This document shows positions 23,086-32,230 of a stretch of 64,000 bases of DNA, piece after piece. A program made the translations under genes and the position numbers. Below the pieces are notes generated by a model. It made no database searches. It was given only the letters and a program-made list of their open reading frames with translations, and had not been told where the DNA came from. Source of the DNA: Myotis daubentonii (taxonomy: Eukaryota; Chordata; Mammalia; Chiroptera; Vespertilionidae); the NCBI RefSeq assembly GCF_963259705.1, contig NC_081847.1, positions 94,904,671 to 94,968,670 on the forward strand, read 5' to 3'. The first letter of the stretch is position 1, and the number at the start of each line of letters is the position of its first letter.

Positions 23086-23560
23086 ATGGCTTCTTGCTCC
23101 TTGGGCCGCGCAGATGTGTAAGCCGGGTCTTGGTCCCTGGTGGGCATTTCTGTGGATTTGCCTGCGCGTCCCTGGCTGGGATTGGATCCATCTGGCCAGA
23201 ATCCCTAGAACTTTCTCTTTCTCTGCTGCTGCCTGCTCCTATCCTCAGCCCCTCCCCTTGCTCTCTTGCTGGGTCCTCTACACGGGCCCTTCCAGTGAAC
23301 TTCCCAGGTGTCCCTCAGCCTTAAAAACCAAAATACCGGAGAAAAGAACCGCACGTAGAAATGAGCACAGCACTGGTTGCTGCTTGCACCCCCAGGACAT
23401 TTGCCAATTTTCTTTATGGGACATAAATGCTGAGCAAAGAGCAGCAGCCAAGAGTTTATAACAGTCTCACCGGCAGGGGAGTTGGAAATTGGTGCACAGG
23501 GCGACCAAGGCGGCTAGAACTTGGGAAGACGTGATCTGAACGAGAAGCCAACTGCAGAAA
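23086..23560. other. Unassigned spacer
   Basis: No gene or repeat recognised. GC falls sharply towards the old L1 on the right. Confidence 0.4.
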
Positions 23561-25089
23561 TGTAAAGTGGATATTATTCGTGCAATTTTTCCTTGAGGTA
23601 TTTCCCAACTCCTGAGCTGCACATGTGTGAGGCGTACTGCCAAGGAACCAAGCAGAAAGCAGCTGCTAAGACGCTAACGGCCTAAGCAGACATTTCAGTA
23701 GTCTCTTGGTTCCAGGAAGACAAAAATTGGAGTTCATATCCTGCCAAGAAAGAGAATTCCTAATAAGCATAGCAGGCTTATGCTTGAGATCCCAGAAGAA
23801 GTAGGTTCTAGGAATAATGACAAACCTAAAATAGAGCAGATCTCCCCAGCCCTCACCAGAAGCCTGAACCCCAAGTCCAAAGGATCAGGATGATCTGCCT
23901 GTGGTCTATCTGCCTGTCAGCAGAAAACCAAGTCCTCTCTAAAGGGAGGTGTCAGCCAGAGCGTCTATAATTTTTCATACAAAATTCTGGCATAAGATCA
24001 AGTTTACCAAGCAAGCCAGAATATAGAATCAGTGGCTGGAAACCAAAAGTTTAAAAGACAAAACAGACTTTAGAAACAGGCTCAAAGGTGGTATTTGAAT
24101 GATTGAACATGGAATTTAAAATTATTATAAATAACAATCAAATAAGGGGGAAAAAGAGATGGAAAATTTCATCAGAGTACTGGAGTCTATTAAAAAATAC
24201 CAATTAGAAAACATAGAACTCAATAATACAACACTAAAATTAAAAATTCTATAGTGGGTTTAGGAACAGAACAGACATAGCAGAAGAGAGGATAAGTGAA
24301 CTGGAAGACAGATCAATAGGAAATATTAGAATTGATATTTTCTCAGAGAAACAAGAATAAAACCCCAGGGTCTGATGGTTTCACCAGTGATTTTTTTTTT
24401 CTTTCCAAAAAATTGAAAGAAAAATAACACCAATCTTACATAAACTCTTACAGGGAATAAAGTAAGAAGGAACCCTTCCCAACTCATTATATGAAGACAT
24501 TATAATATTAATACCACCATTTGACAAGGACTATACAAGACAGGAAAACCAAAGGCCACTATCTCTCAGGCACGTAGACACAAAACACCCAAATATAAAC
24601 TTGGAAAATATAGCCAAAAATTTAAAAAGGATAATGCACCCTGACCAAGTTGGGTTTATTCATAAATTCAAGATTGGCTTAACATCTAAAATCAACCAAT
24701 AGGGCTCACCCCATTGTTAAAATAAAGAATAAAAAGTTTGTGTCCATTTCAATAAATTTGACGTTCAACGCCAATTCACGACTTTATAAAATACTATAAG
24801 AATGATTAGTGAATTTAGCAATGCTGTTTAAATAGAACATACAAAAATCCTATATACTCCTAGGTAGTAGTAGCAGAACTGCATTATTAAAATGCCACTT
24901 AAATTAACATAAAAATACCAAATATTGTGACAAATCTAATAAGAGATGTATAAAACTATACACATACTATACAATATTACTGATAGAAACTGAAGAAGAA
25001 AAATAGAGTAATGTACAGGTTCATGAACTGGAAGATAACACAGCAGAAATGTTACTTTTCTCCCAAAGTTTATAGTTTATTCTATTTGA
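23561..25089 (+). mobile_element. Ancient LINE-1 (L1M-like), left part
   Basis: An A-rich, diverged L1 on the plus strand. 24,150-24,360 resembles the ORF1 region ('GAACTGGAAGACAGATCAATAGG'). 24,440-24,690 resembles the reverse-transcriptase part of ORF2 ('GGCCACTATCTCTCAGG', 'GACCAAGTTGGGTTTATTC'). Numerous stops and internal deletions (ORF1 and the RT region lie only about 100 bases apart) show it is dead. Interrupted by a Helitron at 25,090 and resumed after it. Confidence 0.75.
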
Positions 25090-25376
25090 CTAGAAGCCTG
25101 GTGCATGAATTTGTGCACCAGTGGGGTCCCTCAGCCCGGCCTGCGGGATCGGGCCGAAACCGGCTCTCCAACATCCCCCGAGGGGTCCTGGATTGCGAGA
25201 GGGTGCAGGCCAGGCCGAGGGACCCCACCGGTGCATGATCGGGGCAGGGGAGAGATGGGGGAGGTTGGCCAGCCAGGGAGGAACCGTGGGAGGGCTCCAG
25301 GGCACGTCCGGCCTGTCTCACTCAGTGCTGATCGGCCGGACCCCAGCAGCAAGCTAACCTACCAGTCAGTGCATCT

Positions 25377-25394
25377 TCCCCCTGGTGGTCAGTG
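25377..25394 (-). promoter_or_regulatory. CTCF-like motif inside Helitron
   Basis: Minus strand reads CACTGACCACCAGGGGGA: the same CCACCAGGGGG core as in the other two Helitrons, with the following C changed to A. Confidence 0.42.
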
Positions 25395-25458
25395 CAAGTC
25401 ATAGCGAGTGGTTGAGCAGCCTTAGCATATCATTAGCAGATTACACTGTGAGTGGTTG

Positions 25459-25514
25459 AGTGGGGGGTGGGGGGGGGGAGGTGGGGGGGCGGGGGGGGGG
25501 GGGAGCGGGGGAGG
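25459..25514. repeat. G-rich low-complexity expansion
   Basis: Several long G runs separated by single T, A or C bases inside the Helitron. Strong potential for G-quadruplex, and a likely source of sequencing or assembly length error. Confidence 0.9.
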
Positions 25515-25552
25515 TAGTCACTTAGGGCATATTAGGCTTTTATTATATAGGA

Positions 25553-26010
25553 TTTCTCGTTTCAAGATAATTATAATAAAAATTCCAGCAAATTTATAGA
25601 GAATGCAAACGATCAGGAGTAGTAAAGACAATCGTGAAGAACGAAGCTGAGGGACTTAACGTATCACACGTCAAGTTCTTCATAAGCCACAGGAGCTAAA
25701 GCAGCAGCGACTGTGCGAAGACCGACAAGGAGCCCAAAGGGGCGAGCAGGGCTCGGAGACAGAGCCGCAGGCGCCGTCACGTGACTGAGGACGAGCCGCT
25801 CTGCAGGTGGCGGGAGGAAGCGCCGCTGGGCGAACGGTGCCGGGGTAACTGCGTCTCCATCGGGAATGACACGAACCTTGATCCTTGCCTCAAACCAAAC
25901 ACCAAAATCAATGCCAGGTGCACGACAGACCCACGAAGCAAGAGGAAAAGCAACAAAGCTCCCGGAAGGTCACACAGGAAATTAACTGCTCAGCCTGGGG
26001 GCGAGCAGAG
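25553..26010 (+). mobile_element. Ancient LINE-1 continued, GC-drifted right part
   Basis: 25,553-25,620 continues the AT-rich L1. 25,770-26,010 still follows L1 ORF2 order ('GAACCTTGATCCTTGCCTCAAACC', 'AAAAGCAACAAAGCTCCCGGAAGG'), but with many A/T to G/C changes relative to typical L1. No frame. Confidence 0.55.
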
Positions 26011-26376
26011 CCTTCTTACACTGACACGCACAGCTAACACGAGCCACGCGAGACGCGCTGCAGCCGGACTCCGTGCACATACGGAGGTTTGCTCATCAAA
26101 GGTGCTGTTAACAGAGTGCAGAGTAGGAGTCTCTGTGTGTCATACGGCCGGGGCCCACCAGGCCCGAGAGCTCGGGGAGACCTGTGGATGCCTGGGCAGC
26201 GCAGACAGAGAGCGAGAGGCAGGCCGGGGGGGCGGGGGGCCTCCCGGGAGGAGCTTGGACAGACTAGTAGGAGTTGGCAAGATTCACACAGAGAACGAAG
26301 CTGTGCAGGTGTGCAGAAGAGAGTGAGCACAGAACGAGGCATCAGGCAACGCAAGCAGCTGTGTGAGCCTCTGGAG
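26011..26376. other. Unassigned spacer
   Basis: GC-rich with a purine-rich middle that could be an L2 relic. No gene. Confidence 0.35.
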
Positions 26377-26599
26377 CAGCGGTTCTCAACCTGTGGGTCG
26401 CGACCCCTTTGGGGGTCGAACGACACTTTCACAGGGGTCGCCTAAGACCATCGGGAAACACATATATAATGACATATTGTTTTTGTGACTAATCACTATG
26501 CTTTAATGATGTTCAATTCGTCACAATGAAATTGGGGGTCACCACAACATGAGGAACTGTATTAAAGGGTCGCGGCGTCAGGAAGGTTGAGAACCACTG
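26377..26599 (+). mobile_element. SPIN/URR1-like hAT MITE, internally deleted
   Basis: Left end CAGCGGTTCTCAACCTGTGG and right end, inverted, CAGTGGTTCTCAACCTTCCT. Flanks CTCTGGAG / ATTTAGAG keep 5 of 8 bases of a target duplication. Compared with the 57.0-kb copy it lacks about 85 internal bases. No transposase. Confidence 0.87.
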
Positions 26600-26685
26600 A
26601 TTTAGAGCAAAGCAGATGCTGAGGAAGGAGGGTGGCCAGACCTGGAAGAGGGGATGTGTGTCGTGAGCGTCATCTACGCTATTGT

Positions 26686-26898
26686 TTTTAATACATTTTT
26701 ATTGATTCCAGAGAGGACGAGAGAGGGAGAGAGAAAAAAACACCAATGATGAGAGAGAATCATGGATCGGCTGCCTCCTGCACGCCCCACACTGGGGATG
26801 GAGCCCGCAACCCGGGCCTGTGCCCTGACTGGGAATCGAACCGTGACCTCCTGGTTCCTAGCGTGATGCTCAGTCCCTGAGCCATGCCAGCCGGGCTG
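26686..26898 (-). mobile_element. Ves SINE, minus strand
   Basis: Inverse Ves order: 'TTTTTATTGATTCCAGAGAGG' tail, GAGA block, 'GGATCGGCTGCCTCCTGCAC' core, inverted B box 'CTGGGAATCGAACCG', head ending 'TGAGCCATGCCAGCCGGGC'. Full length. Confidence 0.93.
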
Positions 26899-27857
26899 TT
26901 CTAGAATAAAATGCAGAGATGCCTTAGAGCCGGTCATGGCCCTTGAGGAACCAGCTGCCAAGACGGGGTCCATGCGGGGGAAAGAGAGGAGAGGAGGGGG
27001 AGCTGGGACAGCGGCAGGTGCGTCGTGCCCTCTGAGCGCCACCTGGGGGCGACGCCGAGGCCTGGGCTGACTGCTCTCCTGGGCAGAGAAAGGACAGCAG
27101 CGTCTTCAGCTCTTGACTCTGGTGGGGATGCGGGACCCTCGGGACCGGCCGGCTGAGAGCAGGGGGGGACGTGCCTGCCCTTCGCTTCCCCGTTCTCAGC
27201 CGGCCCCGGGACTGGCGCTCACGCAGAATAAAGTGCCTTTGTCCCAGGAGGGGCCGCTGCCACGTGAACGCCGTGAGCATTTTAAATTACCAAATCCACA
27301 CAAAACTCTTCCCTGTTGATCTAAAAAGCATATAATTGTAAGAAAAACACATACCTTGGGAATGAATACTTGGATCATAAAATCCATCAAATGTCATTTT
27401 ATTCATTTTGCCCGAGTGTCTGTTTGAGACGATCCTGAGCAGGGTGTGGCGTCAGTGCCAGTGAATGCAGAAACGAACCTCCCAGAGAGCTCATGGCTCG
27501 TACACGTCCCCCTGATTATGGTCCACATTTGCTTCTCATACGTTCATTAAATGTACAGGCTTTTTGAAGTTCTACTTGGGGCCAAGTCTCTGTTAAAAGC
27601 AGATTTTTCTTTCTTTTGGGGACGCGGCGGAGCCCACACAGGGCTGGTGCACATGGTGGTGATGGCAGGTGGCTCTGATTACAGCCCACAACCCGGGCGG
27701 GACCTCAGAGACCCGCGCTCCCAGCTGCTCTGCGTTAGAGGCCCAGGGAGGCTCCGCCCGCCCAGGCCGCCCCTTCCTGCCCCTTTGTGCTGGTTCACGC
27801 GGAGCTGACGAAGGAAGAGCCACCTCAGGGCCGGACTGCAGCGCTGCTCAGCCCTTC
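26899..27857. other. Unassigned DNA with one CTCF-like site
   Basis: No gene. 27,270-27,640 is AT-richer and repeat-free and may be conserved non-coding DNA. A CTCF-like 'CGCCACCTGGGGGCG' lies at 27,038-27,052. Confidence 0.4.
27038..27052 (+). promoter_or_regulatory. CTCF-like motif, imperfect
   Basis: GCCACCTGGGGGC resembles the CTCF core with T in place of the A at position 6. Weaker than the 5.3-kb site. Confidence 0.35.
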
Positions 27858-28233
27858 ACGCACACCCAGGGGGGCCCACACACACCCGGGGGGGCCCACG
27901 CACACCTGGGTCCGCGCACACCTGGGTCCACGCACACCCAGGGGGGCCCACGCACACCCAGGGGGGTCCGCGCACACCCAGGGGGGTCCGCGCACACCTG
28001 GGTCCGCGCACACCTGGGTCCGCGCACACCTGGGTCCACGCACACCCAGGGGGGCCCACGCACACCCAGGGGGGTCCGCGCACACCTGGGTCCACGCACA
28101 CCTGGGTCCGCGCACACCTGGGCCCGCGCACACCCAGGGGGGCCCGCGCACACCCAGGGGGGCCCGCGCACACCCAGGGGGGTCCACGCACACCCAGGGG
28201 GGTTCACACACACCCAGAGGGGTCCACGCACAT
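27858..28233. repeat. Two-length (16/20 bp) minisatellite, about 20 units
   Basis: Units are short (TCCGCGCACACCTGGG, 16 bp) or long (CCCACGCACACCCAGGGGGG, 20 bp). By my reading the order is L L S S L L L S S S L L S S S L L L L L plus a partial. Mostly free of stops on both strands, giving Pro/Gly/Thr- or Cys/Val-rich shadow frames that I reject as genes. Confidence 0.95.
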
Positions 28234-28314
28234 GGTGGGTGGCTCGCCTGCTCGTCTTTTCCACTTTCACTTGATGAAGTAACAACAATCATTTTTTTAA
28301 AAAAAGAGAATTCC

Positions 28315-28530
28315 GCCCGGCCGGTGTGGCTCAGTGGTTGAGCGCCAGCCCCTGAACCAGGGGTCACGGTTCAGGTCCCGGTCAGGGGACACGCCCGGGT
28401 TTGCAGGCTTGATCCCCAGTGGGGGGCGTGCAGGAGGCAGCCGGCCAATAAGTCTCTCTCATCATTGATGTTTCTATCTCTCTCCCTCTCCCTTCCTCTG
28501 ACATCAATAAAAATATATTGTTTTTTTAAA
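28315..28530 (+). mobile_element. Ves SINE
   Basis: Full order from CCCGGCCGGTGTGGCTCAG to CAATAAAAATATATTG. The B box 'GGTTCAGGTCCCGGTC' has one inserted-looking base. Confidence 0.93.
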
Positions 28531-28620
28531 GAGGATTCCAAGAAGTTGCCTTTTCAAATTTTTAATCAAGCAAGTTGAGAGAGAAAGAAAAGTGCCCTTA
28601 AGAACCTGACAACTGTTTCC
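28531..28620. other. Spacer before provirus
   Basis: Single-copy sequence that forms the left host flank of the provirus and ends in the GTCCTC target copy. Confidence 0.6.
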
Positions 28621-28626
28621 GTCCTC

Positions 28627-29413
28627 TGCCGGGGTCCAGCCCCAGCAGGTCCAGGGGTCCCCAAAGGTGTGGACAGAGTCGGCGAAGAAGGAATGACACG
28701 GAGACAGCGTTCAGTTGATCAGCAGCCTAGCCAGGATCTCCAGCCAAGTTCTGGTCTTGATCTCCAGAGAGGCTCTGCTTCGGATCTCCAGCGAGGTTCT
28801 GTAGCCATGTTCCCTCGCTAGGTTCTCCAGCCAGGTTCTGTCCAGGCTCTCCAGTCAGGTTCAGTGTCCAGGTTCCAGTCAGGTTCTCCTGCCAATCTCT
28901 GTAGTCAGGTTCAGTCCAGGATCCCTTGCCATGTTCTCCCGCTAGGCTCTGTCTCTAGGCTCCGAGGTCAGTCCCTCTCCAGGATCCTCCGGCATGCTCT
29001 CTCCAGCGAAGTTCTTCTGTCTCTAGGCTCCGTGTAGGTTCTGTCTTCTTAATTCTGTTCTAAGCTCTGAGAGTTTCTGTCTTGTTACAACTGTATTTAT
29101 ACCAGTTGATTCAATCCTATCAATCTCTATTACAAAGGTTAGGGCGTTTCTTATCTCCATTCCAGGGAGAAAAGATTATGTAGTTTAAGCATGATTGTTC
29201 GTAGTTAAAGGGATTAATTACCCACCTGGCACTTAGTTGAGGGGTTTTATTCCCTCCCTAACTTCAGGGGAAAATCCCTACCTGGGGAAAACAACCTTTC
29301 TCAGAGACCTTGGTTAAAACACATAGTGCCAAGAAGGTGAGCAAACATATTAAGAACAGTATGCCATATATGCCAGGTCCCTTGAAACAGCAAGGATGGA
29401 CCGGCTCCCGGCA
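28627..29413 (-). repeat. 3' LTR of provirus (787 bp)
   Basis: On the minus strand U3 begins at 29,413 (TGCCGGGAGCCGG) and the LTR ends at 28,627. A TATA-like TATAAATACAG is at about 29,092-29,102. The R/U5 half (28,690-29,060) is built of short degenerate repeats of the AGGTTCTCCAGCC type and is about 89 bp longer than in the other LTR. Confidence 0.92.
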
Positions 29414-29436
29414 AATTCCCCCTTTTTTATTTTTTA
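29414..29436 (-). other. Polypurine tract of provirus
   Basis: On the minus strand AAAAAGGGGGAATT lies directly upstream of the 3' LTR, the position and composition of the retroviral plus-strand primer site. Confidence 0.88.
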
Positions 29437-29637
29437 AAAGCAAGCATTAAAAAGAAAAACCTGAAACGCTCTCTTGTATCCATTTTAAGAGTAGGATTGG
29501 CGCTTTCTGCTATTACCTGAGTCCTGATCTATCACCCCAGGGAGAGCTTGCCAATCCTGCACTTTCCCGGGGTGGAAAGGCTGCAGTGGGGTTAAGGATA
29601 AGGCTCCTTGGGCCTACCTTCTCCCATGCCTCTACAT

Positions 29638-29883
29638 TTACTTTTCTGGCACCTTTCCTTCCTCAGAAAAGCATGGACATATTTCTTGTATAAAATGTTC
29701 CATCTGACTGGGAGTAACCTTAACTCCTCTGCTAGCAAGCATATGTGTTAAAAGATCAATATGGAGTCTTTTTTTCTTTAGACTCAGTATGGCACATCTT
29801 CTTAATCTAAAGATCAATACAGAGTCTTTTTTCTTTAGACTCAGTATGGCACATCTTCTCAATCTAAGTTCTGTACTATCCAC
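29638..29883 (-). pseudogene. gag-like fragment (matrix N-terminal region), broken
   Basis: An 81-codon frame. Its second half resembles the N-terminal matrix domain of betaretroviral Gag (a basic 'LASRGVKV' stretch followed by a helix ending in 'ICPCFSEEG'). The upstream part is distorted by a 56-bp tandem duplication (29,754-29,868) encoding a repeated LRRCAILSLKKK segment. It stops at about 29,638; the bases beyond would continue in another frame, then unrelated sequence leads to the polypurine tract. The capsid, nucleocapsid and all pol and env regions are absent. Family assignment rests on a short similarity. Confidence 0.55.
29754..29868. repeat. 56-bp tandem duplication in provirus
   Basis: 'AGATCAATATGGAGTC' through 'GGCACATCTTCTTAATCTAA' is present twice with few differences. 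Confidence 0.92.
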
Positions 29884-30222
29884 CTTCTTACCCTATTTAT
29901 CCTCTATAGGGGGGTCTGTAGCACCCTGGTGGAGTCCTATCCGTCCCGAGTGTGGGGGTTTTCAATGGGGGGGGGGGCTTACCTAGGGGAATCCTTTTCC
30001 AGGGGTTCCCAAAGGTGTGGACGGAGTCGGCGAAGACTATCCACCCTTTAACTACGGTGGAGTCCTATCCGTCCCGAGTGTGGGGTTCTCAATGGGGGGG
30101 GCTTACCTAAGGGAATCCTGTTCCAGGGGTTCCCAAAGGTGTGGACGGAGTCGGCGAAGACTATCCACCCTCTTCCTACGGTGGAGTCCGATCCGTCCCG
30201 AGTGCAGGGCACTTACCTAGGG
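29870..30222 (-). repeat. Proviral leader: three to four U5-derived tandem units
   Basis: Units of about 124 and 110 bp. Each holds CTTACCTA(A/G)GGG (at 29,978, 30,102 and 30,212), a GGGGTTCCCAAAGGTGTGGACGGAGTCGG stretch matching the U5 end of the LTR, and 'GTGGAGTCCTATCCGTCCCG'. On the proviral strand each CTTACCTA(A/G)G reads as a splice-donor-like C(C/T)TAGGTAAG. Confidence 0.88.
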
Positions 30223-30240
30223 GTCCCTGTTCGGGCGCCA
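30223..30240 (-). other. Primer-binding site, tRNA-Lys3 type
   Basis: On the minus strand the 18 bases read TGGCGCCCGAACAGGGAC, complementary to the 3' end of tRNA-Lys3. This is the site where reverse transcription starts. It lies two bases from the 5' LTR end at 30,243. Confidence 0.95.
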
Positions 30241-30242
30241 GA

Positions 30243-30940
30243 TGCCGGGGTCCAACCCCAGCGGGTCCAGTGGTCCCCAAAGGCGTGGACGGAGTCTGCG
30301 AAGAAGGAATGACACGGAGACAGCGTTCAGTTTATCAGCAGCCTAGCCAGGTTCTAGCTAGGCTCTCCTGCCAATCTCCGCAGTCAGGTTCAGTCCAGGA
30401 TCCCTGCCATGCTCTCTCGCCAGGCTCCGCCTCCAGGCTCCGAGGCCAGTCCCTGTCCAGGATCCTCCGGCATGCTCTCTCCAGTGAAGTTCTTCTGTCT
30501 CTAGAGAACGTTCTGTGTAGGTTCTGTGCCTAGGCTCTGTCTCTCTTGGTCCTGTCTTCCAAGCCCTGTGTCCTTAGTTCTGTGTTCTGAGTTCTGAGAG
30601 TTTCTGTCTTGTTACAACTGTATTTATACCAGTTGATTCAATCCTATCAATCTCTATTACAAAGGTTAGGGCGTTTCTTATCTCCATTCCAGGGAGAAAA
30701 GATTATGTAGTTTAAGCATGATTGTTCGTAGTTAAAGGGATTAATTACCCACCTGGCACTTAGTTGAGGGGTTTTATTCCCTCCCTAACTTCAGGGGAAA
30801 ATCCCTACCTGGGGAAAACAACCTTTCTCAGAGACCTTGGTTAAAACACATAGTGCCAAGAAGGTGAGCAAACATATTAAGAACAGTATGCCATATATGC
30901 CAGGTCCCTTGAAACAGCAAGGATGGACCGGCTCCCGGCA
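30243..30940 (-). repeat. 5' LTR of provirus (698 bp)
   Basis: U3 begins at 30,940 on the minus strand; TATA-like TATAAATACAG at about 30,619-30,629. From about 30,595 to 30,940 I find no difference from the 3' LTR. From 30,243 to 30,595 the two differ in repeat number and in several blocks (for example an extra 'CTCTTGGTCCTGTCTTCC'). Confidence 0.92.
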
Positions 30941-30946
30941 GTCCTC

Positions 30947-31153
30947 GTCATCCCCCACCCCCGGAGAGGCAGGCTCTGGTGCTGGGACCCAAGTGAAGGC
31001 GAGAGGAGCCCTGACCCACTGAGTCGCGATGGGTGCCGGAGCGCCTTCCGCCAGCCCCTCCCGGGGTCGGCACTGCACGCGGCCTGGAAAGGGAGCGCGT
31101 CCTCCCCCCAGAGGCAGGCTCGCTTCGTCCTGGAGGACAGGCATGGAATCTCA
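30947..31153. other. Unassigned spacer
   Basis: GC-rich host flank to the right of the provirus. Nothing recognised. Confidence 0.4.
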
Positions 31154-31161
31154 TTCTAGAA

Positions 31162-31382
31162 CAGTGTTCTCGACCTGGGCTGCACATTAGAGTCACCTGG
31201 AAATCTATTTAAAATCCTGATTTCTTGGCCTCATCCTCTGGAAATTCTGCTTCTTTGTTACTAATGTGGTGGCCCCTCCCCATCACAAAGAAACAGGATT
31301 TCCGGAGGACGAGGCCCCGAAATCAGGATTTTAAAAAGATTCCCAGGTGACTCTAATGGGCAGCCCAGGTCGAGAACCACTG
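31162..31382. mobile_element. MER5-like hAT-Charlie MITE
   Basis: Almost palindromic: left 'CAGTGTTCTCGACCTGGGCTGCACATTAGAGTCACCTGG', right its inverse, ending GAGAACCACTG. Inner arms ('AATCCTGATTTCTTGGCCTC' and inverse) also pair. Target copies TTCTAGAA (31,154-31,161) / CTCTAGAC (31,383-31,390) match at 6 of 8 bases. Ancient mammalian element. Confidence 0.85.
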
Positions 31383-32110
31383 CTCTAGACAGACCTTTCT
31401 CTCCACAAAACGAAGAACAAGGAAAAGGAAAGTTAAAAATCGAGGGATTCCGTAACAGCTAAGTGTCTCTCAGGTCGGTCCAGGAAGCCATTTTTGGTTT
31501 GAGAGCACTTCCCACTGTCCTCGTTCGTTCATTCATTCGTTCATTTGTTCGTCCATTCTGCAAATGTTTGCTGAACACGACCTGGAAGGTGATACAACAA
31601 AACACACAACAGGACGCGTTTCTACGTGCCCGAGGCTTGCAGTCCGTGGGGACGGCCGACAGCAGCCTGTTGTGAATGAAGAGGGAAGGTGCTGAGAGGA
31701 GGACTGTCCGAGGAACCTTACTGAGGTTGGGAGGCAGGGGAGAGACCACAGAGGAGAGGACGGGGAGGGGAGGCGGGGACAGTGACAGGTGACAGGTGAG
31801 GACGCCGCGCCGGCACCCGGGGCCTGGGGGCACTGGCGTGCCCAGTGCGGTGGGAGGTGGCGGGGTGCAAGACAGGTGCGAGGCGACGCTGAGAACCTGG
31901 GCGGAGGCCAGGTCAGGCGTGAGCTTGTAATTCATCATGTTCCGGCCTGACTTTGCCCTGAGAGCTGAGGGGCCACTAAAGTGTAAGCCCCATAGTGGGC
32001 TTTCTCTGTCTCGTTGACCACAATGTTCCGAGCACCGGAACAGCCTGGCACCTAGCAGGTGGCATGTAGTAGGTGGCACGCAGTAGGTGCCCAACAAATA
32101 TGCATCCAGT
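31383..32110. mobile_element. Probable L2 LINE relics
   Basis: 31,525-31,575 has TTCATTCATTCGTTCATT-type repeats followed by 'GCAAATGTTTGCTGAACACG', the look of an L2/MIR 3' tail on the minus strand. 31,980-32,108 ('GTAAGCCCCATAGTGGGCTTTCTCTGTCTCG', 'GTAGTAGGTGGCACGCAGTAGGTGCCCAACAAAT') is an L2 3' end on the plus strand, with the AGTAGGTGG step duplicated. The purine-rich middle may be L2 body. No frame. Confidence 0.6.
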
Positions 32111-32230
32111 CCAGTGAAGGGAAGGGTGTGGCTGCGTTTTTGGAGGATCCCTTGGCTGCTCTGTGGAGGGTGGATCGAAGGAGACCAAGGCCCAGCAGGA
32201 AGACGGGAGAGGCTGTCGCATCCCAGTGGG

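Larger units (their letters stand above)
25090..25552 (-). mobile_element. HeliBat-type non-autonomous Helitron in L1
   Basis: On the minus strand starts TCCTATATAATAAAAGCCTAA near 25,552 and ends at CTAG, 25,093-25,090, between A and T. Inserted into the old L1, whose sequence resumes at 25,553. Longer than the 19.8-kb copy mainly because of a G-rich expansion at 25,459-25,514. No coding capacity. CTCF-like motif at 25,377-25,394. Confidence 0.93.
28621..30946 (-). mobile_element. Deleted class II (betaretrovirus-like) provirus
   Basis: An old-virus copy integrated in the host genome, minus strand, 2.3 kb including its target duplications. It has two LTRs (28,627-29,413 and 30,243-30,940) starting TG and ending CA, with inverted TGCCGG/CCGGCA ends. 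A Lys3-type primer-binding site sits 2 bases inside the 5' LTR and a polypurine tract abuts the 3' LTR. A perfect 6-bp direct repeat GTCCTC flanks it (28,621-28,626 and 30,941-30,946); six bases is usual for betaretroviral and IAP-type integrases. Internally only a repeated leader and a gag-like fragment remain; protease, polymerase and envelope regions are missing, so it cannot make particles unaided. About 345 bp of U3 is identical between the LTRs by eye, suggesting recent insertion or conversion. Confidence 0.93.

Noticed and set aside
27669..28367. Long frames on both strands, Thr/Pro/Gly- or Cys/Val-rich
   Set aside because: By-products of the 16/20-bp minisatellite.
28621..30946. Lentiviral origin suggested by Lys3 priming
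   Set aside because: Lys3 priming is shared with some betaretroviruses. The 6-bp target duplication (5 bp in lentiviruses) and the matrix-like fragment favour a class II betaretrovirus-like element.
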